A stretch of 64,000 nucleotides of DNA from positions 116,980-180,979 of the forward strand of contig JAHLTZ010000040.1 in assembly GCA_025786725.1 (NCBI GenBank), in the 5' to 3' direction. The stretch comes from Syncephalis fuscata. Taxonomy: Eukaryota; Zoopagomycota; Zoopagomycetes; Zoopagales; Piptocephalidaceae. Of the stretch, positions 27,136 through 39,660 are shown piece by piece. The notes below the pieces were generated by a model, which saw only the letters and a list, made by a program, of their open reading frames with translations, made no database searches and was not told the origin of the DNA. Position numbers and translations under genes: made by a program. Position 1 is the first letter of the stretch. Each line of letters opens with the position of its first letter.

Positions 27136-27474
27136 ATGGTCCGTGCTGCTTTCATTAAAACTGCCTTGGTCCTCGCTGTTGGTGCCGCACTAAGCGTTGA
27201 AGCATTCCCAAATAAGTCTTACCAGCCGGAGTATGTTGGTCTTGGTGAACGCTGTGGTTACTCTGGCAATCTTTACCGTCAATGTCGAGAAGATCAAAAC
27301 CTGGTCTGCACCAACAGACCAAACACAAGTGATACTTACTGTGTTTTGAATTCCAAAGAGGGTGGTGCCTGTGACGAAAACCACATATGTCCTCCCTGGT
27401 TGTACTGCACTGTTGCGCCATTCCAAGGAACCGGCGTTTGCGCCCGATACACTCAACCTCCTAAAACCTATTAA
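27136..27474 (+). CDS. Small secreted eight-cysteine protein, copy 2 (112 aa)
   Basis: Same signal peptide as copy 1 (identical through VEAFPNK), then a shorter spacer, YQPEYVGLGERC. The eight cysteines are spaced C-X9-C-X7-C-X10-C-X9-C-X5-C-X5-C-X10-C, and the end is ARYTQPPKTY. Compared with copy 1, the residues between the cysteines are mostly changed while the cysteine framework, the F-Q-G-x-G-V-C end and the PP.TY tail are kept. Single exon; intact. Probably the gene copied into the right arm at 60976-61312. Role unknown; secretion and framework suggest an extracellular, possibly host- or prey-facing protein, which is inference. Confidence 0.82.
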   Translation: MVRAAFIKTALVLAVGAALSVEAFPNKSYQPEYVGLGERCGYSGNLYRQCREDQNLVCTNRPNTSDTYCVLNSKEGGACDENHICPPWLYCTVAPFQGTGVCARYTQPPKTY

Positions 27475-28458
27475 TTGGTTTAACATTCAAACTGTCATCT
27501 CTTAATAAAAAAGCTGTTTGTTCAGCTACTGTTTTTAGCTTATTTATATTAGTAGCAAGATAACGTACCATTTATAATCTACTAATGTTTTTATCATAGA
27601 ATCATTATATTTAATTGGTAGCTATTTCTATAAAAAGAATTGTTATTATATAACAATTCAATGGCTTTTTAATTAGCAATAATTTATCTATTTATATCCT
27701 ATGTGCAATACTTGATATTTAATTTGTATTACAATATTATTATATACACAGTTTTTTAATTTCACCATAATAAATTGCTCATTTTTAAATTTATTTAGTA
27801 AATAAATCATATTTTTATTTGCTTACACTTCATTTTTTGTACTATATTTTTGAGTTCATTTGCCACATATATCATTGAAAGTTTTTAAAAGTAAAACACA
27901 ATTACATTGTTGTTAATATTGTTACAAGTAACTAAACTACTTAAATAAAGATTTAATTAAGATTGCTGCATTTATTGTAGTTAACTTTTTTCCATCAAGT
28001 TTTTTAGCTTTGTAACTTTTATTATTCAACATTATTATAAATACACAATACTGTTACTCAAACAATAATAAAGATGCTTTTATAATCTAATTTATTTTAG
28101 TTTATATCAAAATTTATACAATCATAACTTTTGTTATAAATATGTTAATTAAGCTATTGTTATAAGTTAAAGTCATTTAATATTAATAATATTTTTATTA
28201 AATTGATATCAAAATATTTAATTAACTACTATATATTTTTATTTTTTAAAATTTTATTCAATGTATTAAACATAATAATAGGCGATGGATGATATCAATC
28301 ATCAAAATACTCATCATTATATGATTTTATAGTATAAATTATTTATAAATTTAATTTGTTTAGTTTATTGAATCATTTATACAAACAATATAATCTTGCT
28401 ATTAACACTTGTATTATATATAACAAATATACGCTTCATTTATTATTATTATCATTAT
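27475..28458. other. AT-rich intergenic region
   Basis: 984 bp, extremely AT-rich with many AATAAA-like and TTTTTA strings. No ORF of note and no recognisable element. Its counterpart at 60000-60975 differs by several small indels. Confidence 0.5.
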
Positions 28459-29089
28459 TTAACTGCCACGATATGTGCTATATGAATAGGGACTTAATAA
28501 CAACGGAATGTGGTAGTGGTCTTCTGGTGCAGTCAATTCAAATACAATCTATATCATCCATATTAATTAGTTTATAAACATCAACGCTATATCTATTTAC
28601 CTGAACAAATGGATAAAAACACTTTTCATTAAATTGTGCATAATAAGCTTTAGTATCAAAAGTAACACGATAACATCCAGGCTGAAGTGTATCGCCACTT
28701 TTTGTTAGTCCTGGACAACGACCATCTTGATTAGTTAGACTAACACCATCCACAATACATCAATGCGAATTATTTATAAACACTAGTATTAACTTACGTT
28801 GTTCCTAAAACAGCCCAAGCTACTGCTTCCGCATGACTAGTAACAGATAAACCCGTATATTCCAACAAAACCGGAAGATTGGCAGCTGGTCGACCACGTC
28901 CGGTATCAAGAACGTGTGACGTAATAGGCGGTTGAGCAGAAGAACCCGACATGACAGACTTTGCACTCTATAAAAGCCAGTTTGAAAGTCAGTATCATAT
29001 AATATATATGCTATATACTATATACTATATGGACCTACTAAATGTTCACGATATTGTTCAAGACGTGGCTGTGTACGAGAGTTACTCAT
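28459..29089 (-). CDS. 5-hydroxyisourate hydrolase (transthyretin-like), left copy
   Basis: Hydrolyses 5-hydroxyisourate, the product of urate oxidase, in purine breakdown. The first exon begins MSNSRTQPRLEQYREHL (29089). The next gives ITSHVLDTGRGRPAANLPVL, then TNQDGRCPGL, then GCYRVTFDTKAYYAQF and FYPFVQ. The final exon ends HYHIPLLLSPYSYSTYRGS. The C-terminal YRGS tetrapeptide and the HVLD..GRPA motif are the signatures of the HIU hydrolase family and separate it from transthyretin. Three introns. It shares a 123-bp divergent promoter with ZNF830. The left copy has the family-typical FDTKAYY; the right copy differs here by two compensating indels. Confidence 0.9.
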
Positions 29090-29212
29090 ATCAACACAAT
29101 AAAAGAATAAACGATTGAAGGAATAAACGAGTATAATGTTGTTTTCACACTCTCTTTTAAATCACAACGCGCCCACGCGCTTCATTAAAACCAAAGATCA
29201 GCAAATAACCCA
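29090..29212. promoter_or_regulatory. Compact bidirectional promoter (HIU hydrolase / ZNF830)
   Basis: Only 123 bp separate two divergent start codons. It contains ACAACGCGCCCACGCGCTTC, a GC-rich patch in otherwise AT-rich DNA, conserved in the right arm. Confidence 0.45.
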
Positions 29213-30408
29213 ATGTCAACGGCCAATGCCCGAAGTGTACTTAAACGGGCCCGTCTAGCCCGAGAACAACAACGAAAAGAAGGTTCTAGTCGCGATGATG
29301 GTGATCACGACACTACAGAACCCATTCAAGAATCGAGGCGTATTCAATCGCCATTAGCCCGCTATGATACACAAGGCCGTCTCAGCTGTGCTATTTGCAA
29401 AGTAGTTATAAAGTCATCGGTAGATTGGCCTGCTCATTTAACATCCAATAGTCATCAAGCAACAATAGAGCAATTACGCAAACTTAAACGCTCCTCTACC
29501 GAGAAAAACACTTTTAACCAAGAAGAAGAAACAAGCGAACCAAAGAAGCTAAAGACATCGAAGGATACATTTACCGCACCACGACCTATTTCTAAGCGCA
29601 AGATTACTTCTTCTTCTCTACCGTAGATCATAGTACATCAATCTCTTCAGTATCAATTGAGTCTATTAAAACAGAAGATACATCAACTGTTAAACGAAAG
29701 CGTATTCATAAATCAAATACTGATGAAATGGAATCAGATACAATTTATATGGAATTAAATGAACATGATCAGACTACAACGAACGTAGACGAATTGGATA
29801 GTAAACATCAATTACCGGCCAATTTCTTTGATACAACACCAGTCAATGATGAATCTGTTAATGTAAATACTACAAACAATACACAACATTTACCCAAAGG
29901 ATTCTTTGATAATGCTAGTCAAGAGGATAAAGTAAGACGTGAACTTGGTATAGATGCCACATCTACGGCTACACCACTATCACAAGATACAATGGATCTA
30001 GAATGGAAGCGATTTCAACAAGCACTTGGTGATACAACAACAACAACAACAACACAGAGTATAACACAAGCAATGGCACCATCAATAGAACCATCTATTA
30101 AAACCGAACCACAAGAAAAGGAAGAACAAGAACAAGAAGAACAAAATAATAATGACTTGAATCCACTGGCATTACTTCAACGCAGATGGGAAGATGAAGA
30201 AGAACAAATGCAAGACTGGAGAGATCGATTGGATGTGTTACAATTGCGTGCAGCAGAGACACGTTCACGATTAGTAACCACTACTACTATAACAAGTAGT
30301 ACACTTCAACAGAATACAGATATGAATGAAGATGAAGATGATAGTGAAGATGAAGATATTGATTTAGATAATTTATTATTGGATTGGAGAACACAGCAAC
30401 TAAAATGA
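29213..30408 (+). CDS. ZNF830: ZNF830-like spliceosome-associated zinc-finger protein, left copy (frame broken once)
   Basis: Nuclear protein related to ZNF830/CCDC16, found in spliceosomes and linked to genome stability. N-terminus MSTANARSVLKRARLAREQQ (29213). A single C2H2-type finger follows, CAICKVVIKSSVDWPAHLTSNSH written as C..C...W..H.....H. Later come the family's LPANFFD and LPKGFFDN repeats (about 29810-29910), LEWKRFQQALGD and a coiled coil, LLQRRWEDEEEQMQDWRDRL, ending acidic at TGA 30406. Intronless. One base is missing near 29606-29622 (ACTTCTTCTTCTCTACC against one more T in the right arm). The gene therefore reads as two overlapping pieces in this arm; the right arm is intact at this point but broken elsewhere. 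Confidence 0.85.
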
Positions 30409-30481
30409 AATGAAAAGTTGTAATTGCAAAATCGTAATAATAATAATAATAATAAAATAAAAATATATCCATTTAGATCAT

Positions 30482-31000
30482 TTATGAATGATGATAATAA
30501 GATCGATGTGATCCATGACTATCATTATTATTGTTACTATTATTGTTATTACTGTTATGGTGGTTATTATTATTATGTCGATAGTGTCGATATCCACTAT
30601 GTTGTTGATGATGACCTCTTCCTCGATGAGATGTATCATATCGATGTTGGGTTGATGTATATGAATACTGATTGGATGGTGTATCTTCATTATAATTAGG
30701 CCGATAATCACTATTCATAGTATTCTTGTAGTTATGAGAAGAGAAACGACGAACCGATCTAGATTGATGTTGTTCTTGTTCATTACTATGATGGCTGTTG
30801 TTGTTGTTGTTGTTGTTACTATGATCATAGTAATTATAGTTACTATTGGATGGATGTCTTGGTGGTGGTGGTGGTTGATATGTGTGGTGGTAATTAGATC
30901 TTGTATCGGCCGTAGATGACATATCCGTATCATGATAATTACTATTCATATTACTATTCAAGTTACTATTCGTACTATTTAGGTTATTATTATTATTTAG

Positions 31001-31036
<36 letters not shown>

Positions 31037-34000
31037 AGTGTAGTCAGATTCATAAGGATGATATTTATCTGGTTCAGTAAAATCCCATGTCCGTGTCTTG
31101 GGTACCGGTAATGGATTGACACTTGCTATATTAGAGGCGATACTATTCGTCGTTGATTGTGCTTGAATAGCCTTTTGTAATGCTTGTAATAAAGCAGGTG
31201 ATAATCCAGTATGACCAGATGGTATATTGGTTGTTGTTGTTGTTGTTGTTGTAGTAGTATTGGTAGGTGGTGGTACGGCTAATGATGTCATATATTCATT
31301 TGTTGACATACTAGGAGGATTAATAGTGGTGGTGGTGGTGGTTAAAGGACGAATAGTCGATACAGGATGATTTAATTGAGCTAGTAATTGAGCTACTGAT
31401 GTATTAGGCGATAGTAATCCACCACTATTTGTACTATTCGTATTAGTATTAATACTAGGTAGAGGTGTAGTATTGTTACTAATCGTATTGATAGAAGTAA
31501 TAGAAGTAGGTGTTGAAACTAATGGTACTCTATAAATAGTAGGTTGTTTATGATCACGACTATCTGGTTGATGCTTCACTCTATTGATATCACTCTGCAT
31601 CTTATTATTACTACTACTACTAATACTACAACTAGTAACAGTAGAGAGTGATTTGGGTTGATGCCATACAATAATACCGAGTAAATAATGATGTGCTGTA
31701 TGGATATCCACTTTATAATCGAGTAAGTCAATAAAAGGTGGCAATTTAGACTGATTAGTAGCAATAGGCACAATATACATATCCTTAACCGAGGATAGTG
31801 TATAGCCTATCACGCCATATCGCTGTCTTGTACTAAAATAGGACCATAATAGATCGTAGGCCTCTTGATACACATGAGAAAGGGGATCAAATCGCACGAG
31901 CAGTAACTGTTTACTACTAGATGATTTGATAATCTGGGTCAAATAGTCATCGGTACGGTTAACGTGGATACGGCCATCAATAGACAGGGCTGCCGGTAAT
32001 AAATCCGCCCACGATGATCGACTCAATTGAGTGGCCCCGGCCACTTGACATGCCGTACATTGTAGATCGGTGACATCAGGCATAAATAATCTACCTTGCC
32101 ATATCACATCGACTGGATCACTACTAGCATCAATCAGTACTGGTTCTAGATCATAATCTGCAAATGGATCATTATCGTCATCGTCATCATTATCATTAAT
32201 ATCGATATCAATGTCATCTGCTCTTATTACATGATTTATATTAGTAACAGACAATGATGCATTATGGTTTAATAAAGTATAATCTCTATTCTGTTCCTTC
32301 ATCGCTTCATCATGAATAGTTGACAATAATGGTGGTGGTGGCGATGCTGATGCCGATATTGAGGAGGCAATTGTCATGAAATCGTCGGGTAATTCCAATT
32401 GATTAACATTAAAATCAGCTAGAGGAGAAACAGGACGTGAACCACTTTTAATATGACTAGTGGTAACTGCTTTAATGGCTTTATCGTCATCGTCATCATC
32501 ATCTTCTTTAAATGGCTTTAATGTACTGGTTGATTCAAATCGATCAAATACTTTATCAAATTTAGATAGTGCATCTTCATGCTCATCTTTACTACTATGA
32601 CTATGACTCGTAGTAGTAGTAGTAGTATAACTATCGGTAAATGTGGCTGTCACTGGCGTAGTGGCTAATGATGTAGTGGCACTATCTCTATCTCTATGTC
32701 GATTAGAGGATTGACTATGTGTAGGAGTTGGTTGTGATGATGATGATGATGGTGGTGGTGGTGGATGATTATCTTCATTATGAGGACGTGTATCACCCAG
32801 CATCGTTTCACCTTTATGGGTTTTTTTAACATAAGCGGATAGATCAATATCTTCAATAATAGAATCTCTAATGCCTTGTTCGCGTACATCTTGGGCTAGA
32901 TTACGTAGTTCTTCATTGGCCATATCTTCATTACTCATACGCACTAATACAGAAGAGGTCACTTGTCCGGAGAGTACACGAAAGCGTAACGAGTTATTCT
33001 TCTTGTCATTTAAACTGAATATAAGACTGCGGTATTTGTTCTTATAATCTTGTCCACATCGACCATGTCCCACTCTATCTGATCTATCGGCCAAGTAATG
33101 GAATAGTGCTTCTTCAATATCCTCCGCATGGGCTTGTAAGTCTTCATCGGTGACTTTAGAGACATCTGTCTTGCCTTTCTCTCCTGCTTCTTGTAGAATA
33201 TTCTTAAGGGCACCGGTTAGTTTATTGACCACCATACGGCGTAGTGGATCGGGACTATGATGGACACTGGCACTGGCACTGGCACTGGCACTAGTACTTG
33301 ATGTTGTACGGTGATGGCCAATGGTAGTGGGACTTGTATCGATACGCGTTAATTTAGGTCGTGTTGATTTAGATTTAGAACGGATGGGTATATTCTCTTC
33401 TTCTTCTACATCCATATCATCTATACCTTCTGTATCATCCTCTTTATTTTCTTCATTCTTATAATCGTCATCGTCATTACTGGTATCTCGTCTCGTTTTG
33501 AATAATCCACTTTTGTTATGAAGTGTGGCATGACTATTACGTCGTGTGGCTTGTTTCTTAGTTATGCTCTGTTCTTCGATATCTTGTTGAGATAGACGAC
33601 GTCGACGTTGAGATGGTGGGCCTGTAGCGCGGTTACGAGGTGGTGGGAATGATAGACCATTGGCCTTTAATTGAACTACTTCAGGACTGTGTTCACATTC
33701 AGCACTGCAAAATGCTGTCCAATCCTCGGCATCATGTGAACAAGAAGGACGAGCACATTTGATAGTACTTGATGTCTATATTAATATTAATATTAATGTT
33801 GGGTTATTATATATATTATATATATTATATTATATTATATTATATTATATAAAAGGTACTTACTGGTGAATGACTTGACTTGTCGTCATTATTACTTATT
33901 ATAGCTGTTGATTCAGGACTATCTTGTTGATCTGAGTTAACAAAGGTTGCTATAATTAATATAAATAGTATAAATTGGTATAAATAGTATAGATTAGTAT

Positions 34001-34724
34001 TTGTTATATATATATATATATATCAATAGCTTACGTTTCATAGCATTCTTGCCCGCCTTGCCTCCAATACCTGGTAGTGTCGATATACATACAGGACAGT
34101 AATAGGTAGTGATTTTAGCCACTTTACCCTTGGTTAATCCAACACATTTAGCATGGTACCTATATTATACATATTAGTTATTAATTATTTGATGATTTGG
34201 TTATTTAATATAAATACTTGCCATTCAGAACAGCCATCACAACTAATCATAACAGTGCCATCATCTGGTTTACGACATAGACAATATAGTTTATCGTCTT
34301 CTATATCTTCTTCATGTTCATGTTCTTCTTCTTCTATATCCTCTACTTGTTCAGTAGTTGCATCAATGACTTTACTGTTATCATTGATACTATTTATGAC
34401 ATCATTTTCTGTTTGTTGGTGGTGGATTGATGTATCGAGTGATTTAACCGCTTCAACATATTGAGCAGTTAATTTACGGGCCCTTTTACTTCTTCTAATA
34501 GGGCCTGTTTCTTGTTCCACTGCTATAGTGTTGTTTTCATGGTGGTTGCTTAAATCGCTACTCTTTATCATTGTTACTTCAGAATCAATACCATTGGTAG
34601 AGCCATTTAATGGCATGTCTTTAGAAAGAATACACGATTCCTCTCCTGCAACAGCAATACTATCCATATCATAAGTTAGGGGAGGTGCTTGTTGCGGTTC
34701 TGATTGATCGGTCATATCCGCCAT
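30482..34724 (-). CDS. BYE1: BYE1/PHF3/DIDO-like PHD-TFIIS(M)-SPOC protein, left copy (intact)
   Basis: A chromatin/RNA polymerase II-associated transcription factor. The PHD finger (exon 1 and 2, about 34080-34290) is LYCLCRKPDDGTVMISCDGC then W|YHAKCVGLTKG and YYCPVC. After Arg-rich DNA- or RNA-binding sequence (RRRRLSQQDIEEQ) comes the TFIIS central domain: RRMVVNKLTGAL, YKNKYRSLIFSLNDKKNNSL, FRVLSGQV. Then acidic and His/Ser-rich spacers and a SPOC domain (about 31650-32120: DVIWQGRLFMPDV ... YGVIGYT ... LLGIIVWHQP). A very long low-complexity tail follows, with Asn, Thr, Pro and His runs including 11 consecutive Asn. PHD, TFIIS-M and SPOC in this order match Bye1 and the PHF3 group, which bind Pol II and its CTD. 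Convergent with ZNF830 at 73 bp. The tail's triplet repeats differ in length from the right copy. Confidence 0.92.
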
Positions 34725-35111
34725 GACACTCGTTGATAATGGCTGTCACAGCGATTGTAGTAGTAGTAGTAGCAGTAGTAGTTAACTATACTAATAGATC
34801 GCAATTCAATAGAAATACTATCGCTAATACTATCGTCAACGACAGATCAAGAATAAAAGTCACTACAAATGGGTTGAGTTGGGTGGTTTAATGCAAAGTA
34901 GCACGGTAAATGTAAGAAGTGTAATAGTTGTGGTCCTTAAAAATATTGTTAAAATAGACCAATGGTTCTGATTTAATAGATAAATAGAAAGAGTGAAGAA
35001 ATCATTGTGAATTTCCATTGTGTATTACAATTACAATTACAATTTATTATTATATTGTATATTATATTGTATATTATATTGTATATTATTATTATAATGA
35101 CAGTGTTGACT
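34725..35111. other. Intergenic spacer (BYE1-like promoter / MRM2 3' end)
   Basis: 387 bp with a TAG/TAC microsatellite near 34755-34780 and a TATTATATTGTA repeat at 35045-35092. Nothing else recognised. Confidence 0.4.
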
Positions 35112-36131
35112 TTATTGTTTGCCAAGACAGACAAAATAGATTTCTGCAGAATCTTTTCGAGAGGCCATGGGTTTTTCTATTAATACTTTACGGAATAAGC
35201 CTTGTAAATGGCGTCTAAAGGTTGGATCACCTCCATCCATAAATACCTATATTATAATATATTACATGTTATTTAGTATAATATTATGAATATGCAATAC
35301 GTACTTTGCAAATAAACGTGCCTTCTTTTCTTAAATGTTGTTGGGCGAATTCTAATGCTGCTTCACATAATTCCTATTATTATATATTATTATAACATTA
35401 ATATATATATATAACTTACCATAGATCTTGCTTGATCAACTGTTCTAATACCTATTGATATATATATATATTAGTGGTCTATTAATGATATATACGTGTT
35501 ATTATTATGTACCAGATAACGAGGGTGCCATATCTGATAGTACAACATCAACGGGTTTATCGTCTAATAGTTTGGCCATACGTTGTGTTATTTCATCGGT
35601 TCTAAAGTCACCTTCAATAAAATGAACACCAGTGATAGGAGCCATTGGTAGTAGATCAACGGCTATAACAAGTCCTTCATCCTCTAGTTCTTCGTCGTCG
35701 TCGTCGAGTCTATTTGACTCGGTGTCTGGTGTTGCTATTCTATAGTGGATGCGTGGTTTTTCTGGTTTGACAGCATTACGTAAAATAAGTTCAGCGGCTA
35801 CCTGGCTCCAACCACCTGGACTCGAGCCGCAATCGACACACCGGCACCCCGGCAATAGAAAGCGATGCTTTTCATGCAGTGCCAGTAGTTTATAGGCACT
35901 CCTTGTGCGGTAGCCGTCGGCGCGGGCTTGTCGGGCATAAATATCGTCGCGTTGTCGCTGCAGCCACCGATTAGACGAGCCAGACCTACTATGGGCCATA
36001 GCTATGCCATACGTAGACAAATAGCGTCGCATAGCCCAACCACTACTACTACTACTACTACTCGGCATTAACTTGGCCATAGCCATGTAATTGAGTTTAT
36101 GTTGGTGGTGGTAATATACGCTGTGCAACAT
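35112..36131 (-). CDS. MRM2: MRM2/FtsJ-like mitochondrial rRNA 2'-O-methyltransferase, left copy
   Basis: RrmJ/FtsJ-family SAM-dependent enzyme. The presumed target is the mitochondrial large-subunit rRNA, because the N-terminus (MLHSVYYHH or MAMAKLMPSSS then WAMRRYLSTYG) is basic, Ser-rich and presequence-like. Motifs: RSAYKLLALHEKH with the first catalytic Lys; SAM-binding VDCGSSPGGWSQVAAE; AVDLLPMAPITG; the catalytic Asp in VDVVLSDMAPSLSG; FICKVF with the second Lys; and SAEIYFVCLGK with Glu, completing the K-D-K-E tetrad. An acidic insert, LDDDDEELEDEG, lies between motifs I and II. Four exons. I prefer the ATG at 36131. The same protein is encoded in the right arm. It lies 55 bp downstream of LAMTOR3 on the same strand. 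Confidence 0.9.
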
Positions 36132-36186
36132 AATAAAATAGAAAATAACGCTCAAATATAATTTATTGTTGAAAAATAGCTGTTGC

Positions 36187-36844
36187 TCATTCCACTACTC
36201 CACCTTCGGCTACGACTAAAGCCAGATCCTTTACTGTATCGCGTACTTGATTTGCCAGCTCTAATAATAGACCTGTATAATAATGAAATAGTTGGTTTAT
36301 TGGCTTATTATTACTGTTAGAGTATTATGACCTACCTGTATTGGCTTGTGCGTCAGCAATAAGTGAAATAACTAGAGGTGGTCGCGATGCTTGCACTAAT
36401 TGATGTAGGCCTGTCATACAAGCGACCGTGCGATGACGGCCAAGTCCTAATTTACTAGCCTATAACTAAAATAAATAACACAATTATTAAATAGCATTCT
36501 ATTACCTGTTCGCTAGCTACGGTAAAAGTTGACGACATTGGAGGTTCGTGTAAGTTTTCTCGTGTCTGGTCGGTCATAGCTAGTCGTTTTAAATGAGTAT
36601 TGCTAACTTATAAAACCTTACACGCACCTTGTCCTAGAATAACGCCTTCGCGATCAGTTACTAAGCAGACAAGCAAGTCCCGCGGATGACTATGTGGGAT
36701 TTAGCTTATTGGGCCATAGTATTACTGTTCAATATATACTTACCAGGCGAGTAGTTGATGTAAATAGGATTCTAGCTCATCCCGCTGTTGTTGTTGTGCC
36801 TGAGATTCCTCAACCATTGATGAATCGCTAACATTGGTAGCCAT
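36187..36844 (-). CDS. LAMTOR3: LAMTOR3 (MP1) Ragulator subunit, left copy
   Basis: Roadblock-fold component of the Ragulator complex, which anchors Rag GTPases and TORC1 signalling on the lysosome/vacuole. Start MATNVSDSSMVEESQ (36844). Spliced exons give LLAWCHPRDLLVCLVTDREG then TFTVASEQ, ASKLGLGRHRTVACMTG, PPLVISLIADAQANTGLL and a helical end, QVRDTVKDLALVV. The SKLGL, P-L-V-x-S-x-I-A and A-N-T-G-L motifs are those of LAMTOR3. About 130 residues, the expected length. Four introns. The right copy at 51596-52253 encodes the same protein. Confidence 0.88.
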
Positions 36845-37284
36845 GTTAAACAACGAGTAGATTAAAAAGAAAGTAAAGGAGGTAAAGTTTTATATTAATT
36901 CTATGGATACTAAAGTTGTTTATCATTTGAATTTAAAGAACTTTTGTTATTGTTATGGTGTATTATTTGAAACAATCACTCATTTGCCAAGTAAAACAAT
37001 ACATCTTTATAAATAACAAACAAACTATATTCATTATGTTTAATACATTTTACTGATTTTAACTATTTTATTATATGTGCTATAACTTCAGCACCAATAT
37101 TCATATTCTTCGCATTATATATTTGTGCTAATATATACCGTTTTACGTTTACTTGGCGTTGCTTACTGAGAGACACTGCCAGCTCGACTCTAGCTTTATT
37201 ATTGCTAATTTTTACTTATTTGGCTTATTGAAATATATACACTATACAATAAATAGTATAAGTATGTGTAGAGTTATTGATTTA
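36845..37284. other. Intergenic spacer
   Basis: 440 bp, AT-rich. Its distal part (from about 37130) is homologous to the 3' flank of the second seven-TM paralogue near 39960, marking the end of the seven-TM tandem unit. Confidence 0.4.
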
Positions 37285-39660
37285 TTAGAAACATGTATAA
37301 AGTTGGTCATTGATAAGTAGCAATTGTTGGATCGACCAACGTTTATAAGATAGTGTTGTAATACTATCTGGTGAAGCAATTGATAAATCGGGCTTGCCAT
37401 CGACCTTATTAAATAGCCGTGCCTTAATCTCTGACCATAAAAGTCGGTAGGCAAAGAGTGGACTAACAATAATTGTTTCCGATGAAGTTTTGCCATAATC
37501 TGGCATACGGATACCAAGCACATAAAGTAGAACAGCCGATACAATGGTTAGGCCAACGATGTTATATGAAAGTCGAGCAATCATTTTATCGGCATCGATT
37601 GACCATTCAAGATTGAGTAATAGGAAAACATCAATAATATTAAGAAGAAATGCAACAAATGAAGCCGTTGATATGATGGCCAACTGATCGAATACAAGTT
37701 AATTATTAGTAAAAATCAGTAATCAAATAGTTTGGTGTTTATAAACGGTAAAATACTTACGCGAGCTAGAGCATTACGAAGCGATTCGCTAATACAGTTC
37801 TTCATGCTAAGATAGAAAACTACAGCTACACATTTGATTAGAAGTTGTATATGCAATTGTATACACCAATAAATGACTTACTAAAATAGGCAAATATAAG
37901 TGCTGTCAATAGTTGTTGCGATATTAAGAAGTAGCCAAGTATATTGTAAACAATTATATTAACAATATGGTCTGTATCATAACAATCGACGGCGACTATT
38001 ATAAGAACTGCAGTATGTATGATTATCCGCATAGCAAAGCCGATGTGAATGACTATACGGAACAGCCTAATTCTACGTTCAATTTGCTTTCCGAGTTTGA
38101 GGGAGCACCTGATTAATAAAAAGTGTTAATTTACTACATATTGCATATTCATTTTATACATACCAGATAACAAGCAAAAAGTAAAAAGCTATAGAGCATA
38201 GTATCGTAGAAATCTGTATTATAATATGATAACTTAGATCTCCAAAGTTACTAGGAATAACAACTAAGTCAACTGTGAATAGCGATAAAGCTACATTAGC
38301 CTGGCTGTAAAAATGCCACGTATTATTGCTACTTACGCACGACAGCTAAGAAGCCAGCCACAAATGCCAGCGTCCGTAGGTCGGCCTCGAGACTTCCAAA
38401 CAACCATATATATATAAAACTGCCGAGAGCATGCAGAATAAAAAGACATTGATTGTAAAGAATGTCCACATAAATGTTTGGAACCACGGTGAAAGTATAT
38501 AACGTTTCCATGCATTGGGTTCTAATCGGCATGCTATTAGTTGATATATTAAATCGGTGCTTTTAATCTACCTTGTGTCATGTGGCTATAGCTGGAAACT
38601 CTAGCATTTTCATTGCATTGCTAATATCTTTCAGATCTTTATTACGAGCCAATGCTATAGGAATACTTGGTGTATACCTTTTAAAGAAGCTGCCGACAGA
38701 TGCTGAGATTTTACGGAAGGCAGGTCTTAAAAATAAAAGACCACTGGCTGGGGGATAATTGCGGCTGACTATCCATTTCTTGTAATCATCTAGCGTCTTC
38801 TCAAGCTTTAGACGCAAAACAGATTATTAGTTCGATTACCATGGAGTACAGCAAAACTTCAGTTACCTGTCGCATGTTTCTACAGCCGTAGCTTTTTAGT
38901 TTCTCGAGCTCAAAAACCAAAATGATGGATGCAACATCCTTTGGCAGAGTGCTTACTTCTGATATAGTTTCGCCTGGTAAAGGCAGTTTTTTAAGTTCGC
39001 ATCGACATTATTATAGAATTCTGGGATGACCAGCATTCCAGTAATGTTAAAATAATCAAACTCTATCCTAAATGGATCGGCCGTTTTAAACTTGAATACT
39101 GTCTTATTTGTACGCATAATTATTCCACCAACCGCCAGGTGCATTATTTGGCTGATGAAAAACAACAATGACAATAAATATGCCACGAGTGACATGGCTG
39201 CTGGTATAATAGGTTGTTCGTTGGTCGTAAATTGGCTACTAATAACTTAAAATAGTTGCTAGTATAGTAAATCAGATAAACATTAAGCGTGGCACACAAA
39301 AAAGAATAGCAATCACAGACATGCAATTGTTTGTAAAGTCAATTGACTAAAAAGGATAACTATGAATAAATGGCAATTATTAGAAAGGTTCTGGCCACAA
39401 TATGGTGCAGCATCTACAAGTAAAGCAGTATATTTAACGCATGGGTTTGACCCTTCAAACAGTACATATTCATATTGTATCAACAGTATTAAAAAATACT
39501 GGTTTGGCTGCTAAAAGTGCACGCTTAAATGACTCGCCTATTTACCCTAAGATTAATGACACTTATCTATACACGCGGTCTGTTTTAAAACTGCTTCCTA
39601 ACAAGTACCTGCATCCTCCGACTGTCTTCGTGCCCTTATCTGTCTAAAACCTATACCTTC
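37130..39660 (-). repeat. Seven-TM tandem unit A (left)
   Basis: Gene A plus 5' and 3' flanks; homologous in direct orientation to 39960-42470 (unit B). The two units share the TTTACGTTTACTTGGCG-like 3' end and the gcagtatatttaacgcatgg segment upstream of the ATG, with clear divergence. Confidence 0.7.
37285..39195 (-). CDS. Seven-TM receptor-like protein A, left copy (frame broken at least three times)
   Basis: Not matched to a named family. The N-terminal signal peptide (MSLVAYLLSLLFFISQIMHL) precedes a predicted extracellular part of about 170 residues: FKFKTADPFRIEFDYFNITG, VIPEFYNNVD, DVASIILVFELEKLKSYG, LEKTLDDYKKWIVSRNYPP. Seven hydrophobic segments follow, from TFMWTFFTINVIFILHALGS to IVGLTIVSAVLLYVLGIRM, and a cytosolic tail ends LLINDQLYTCF. 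The layout is that of a receptor or a PA-like-ectodomain membrane protein. In this copy single bases are missing near 39000 (GATGCGAAC against GACTGCGAAC), 38440 and 38580, relative to the right copy and paralogue B. Five or so introns. Tandem with paralogue B. Confidence 0.68.

Larger units (their letters stand above)
25533..27760 (+). repeat. Tandem duplication unit, copy 2 (secreted-protein unit)
   Basis: Direct repeat of 22276-24540. The first roughly 1.2 kb is nearly identical, with scattered substitutions (for example GGTCTGTGT against GGCCTGTGT near 26415). It has a small deletion or rearrangement at 26830-26940 and a diverged mature coding region and 3' flank. Confidence 0.85.

Noticed and set aside
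22276-27760. LTR retrotransposon formed by the two direct repeats
   Set aside because: No reverse transcriptase, integrase or primer-binding site between them; the intervening DNA is an ordinary small gene.
30424-30699. Overlapping open frames opposite the Asn-rich tail of the BYE1-like gene (Tyr-, Ile- and Val-rich)
   Set aside because: Antisense shadows of triplet repeats.
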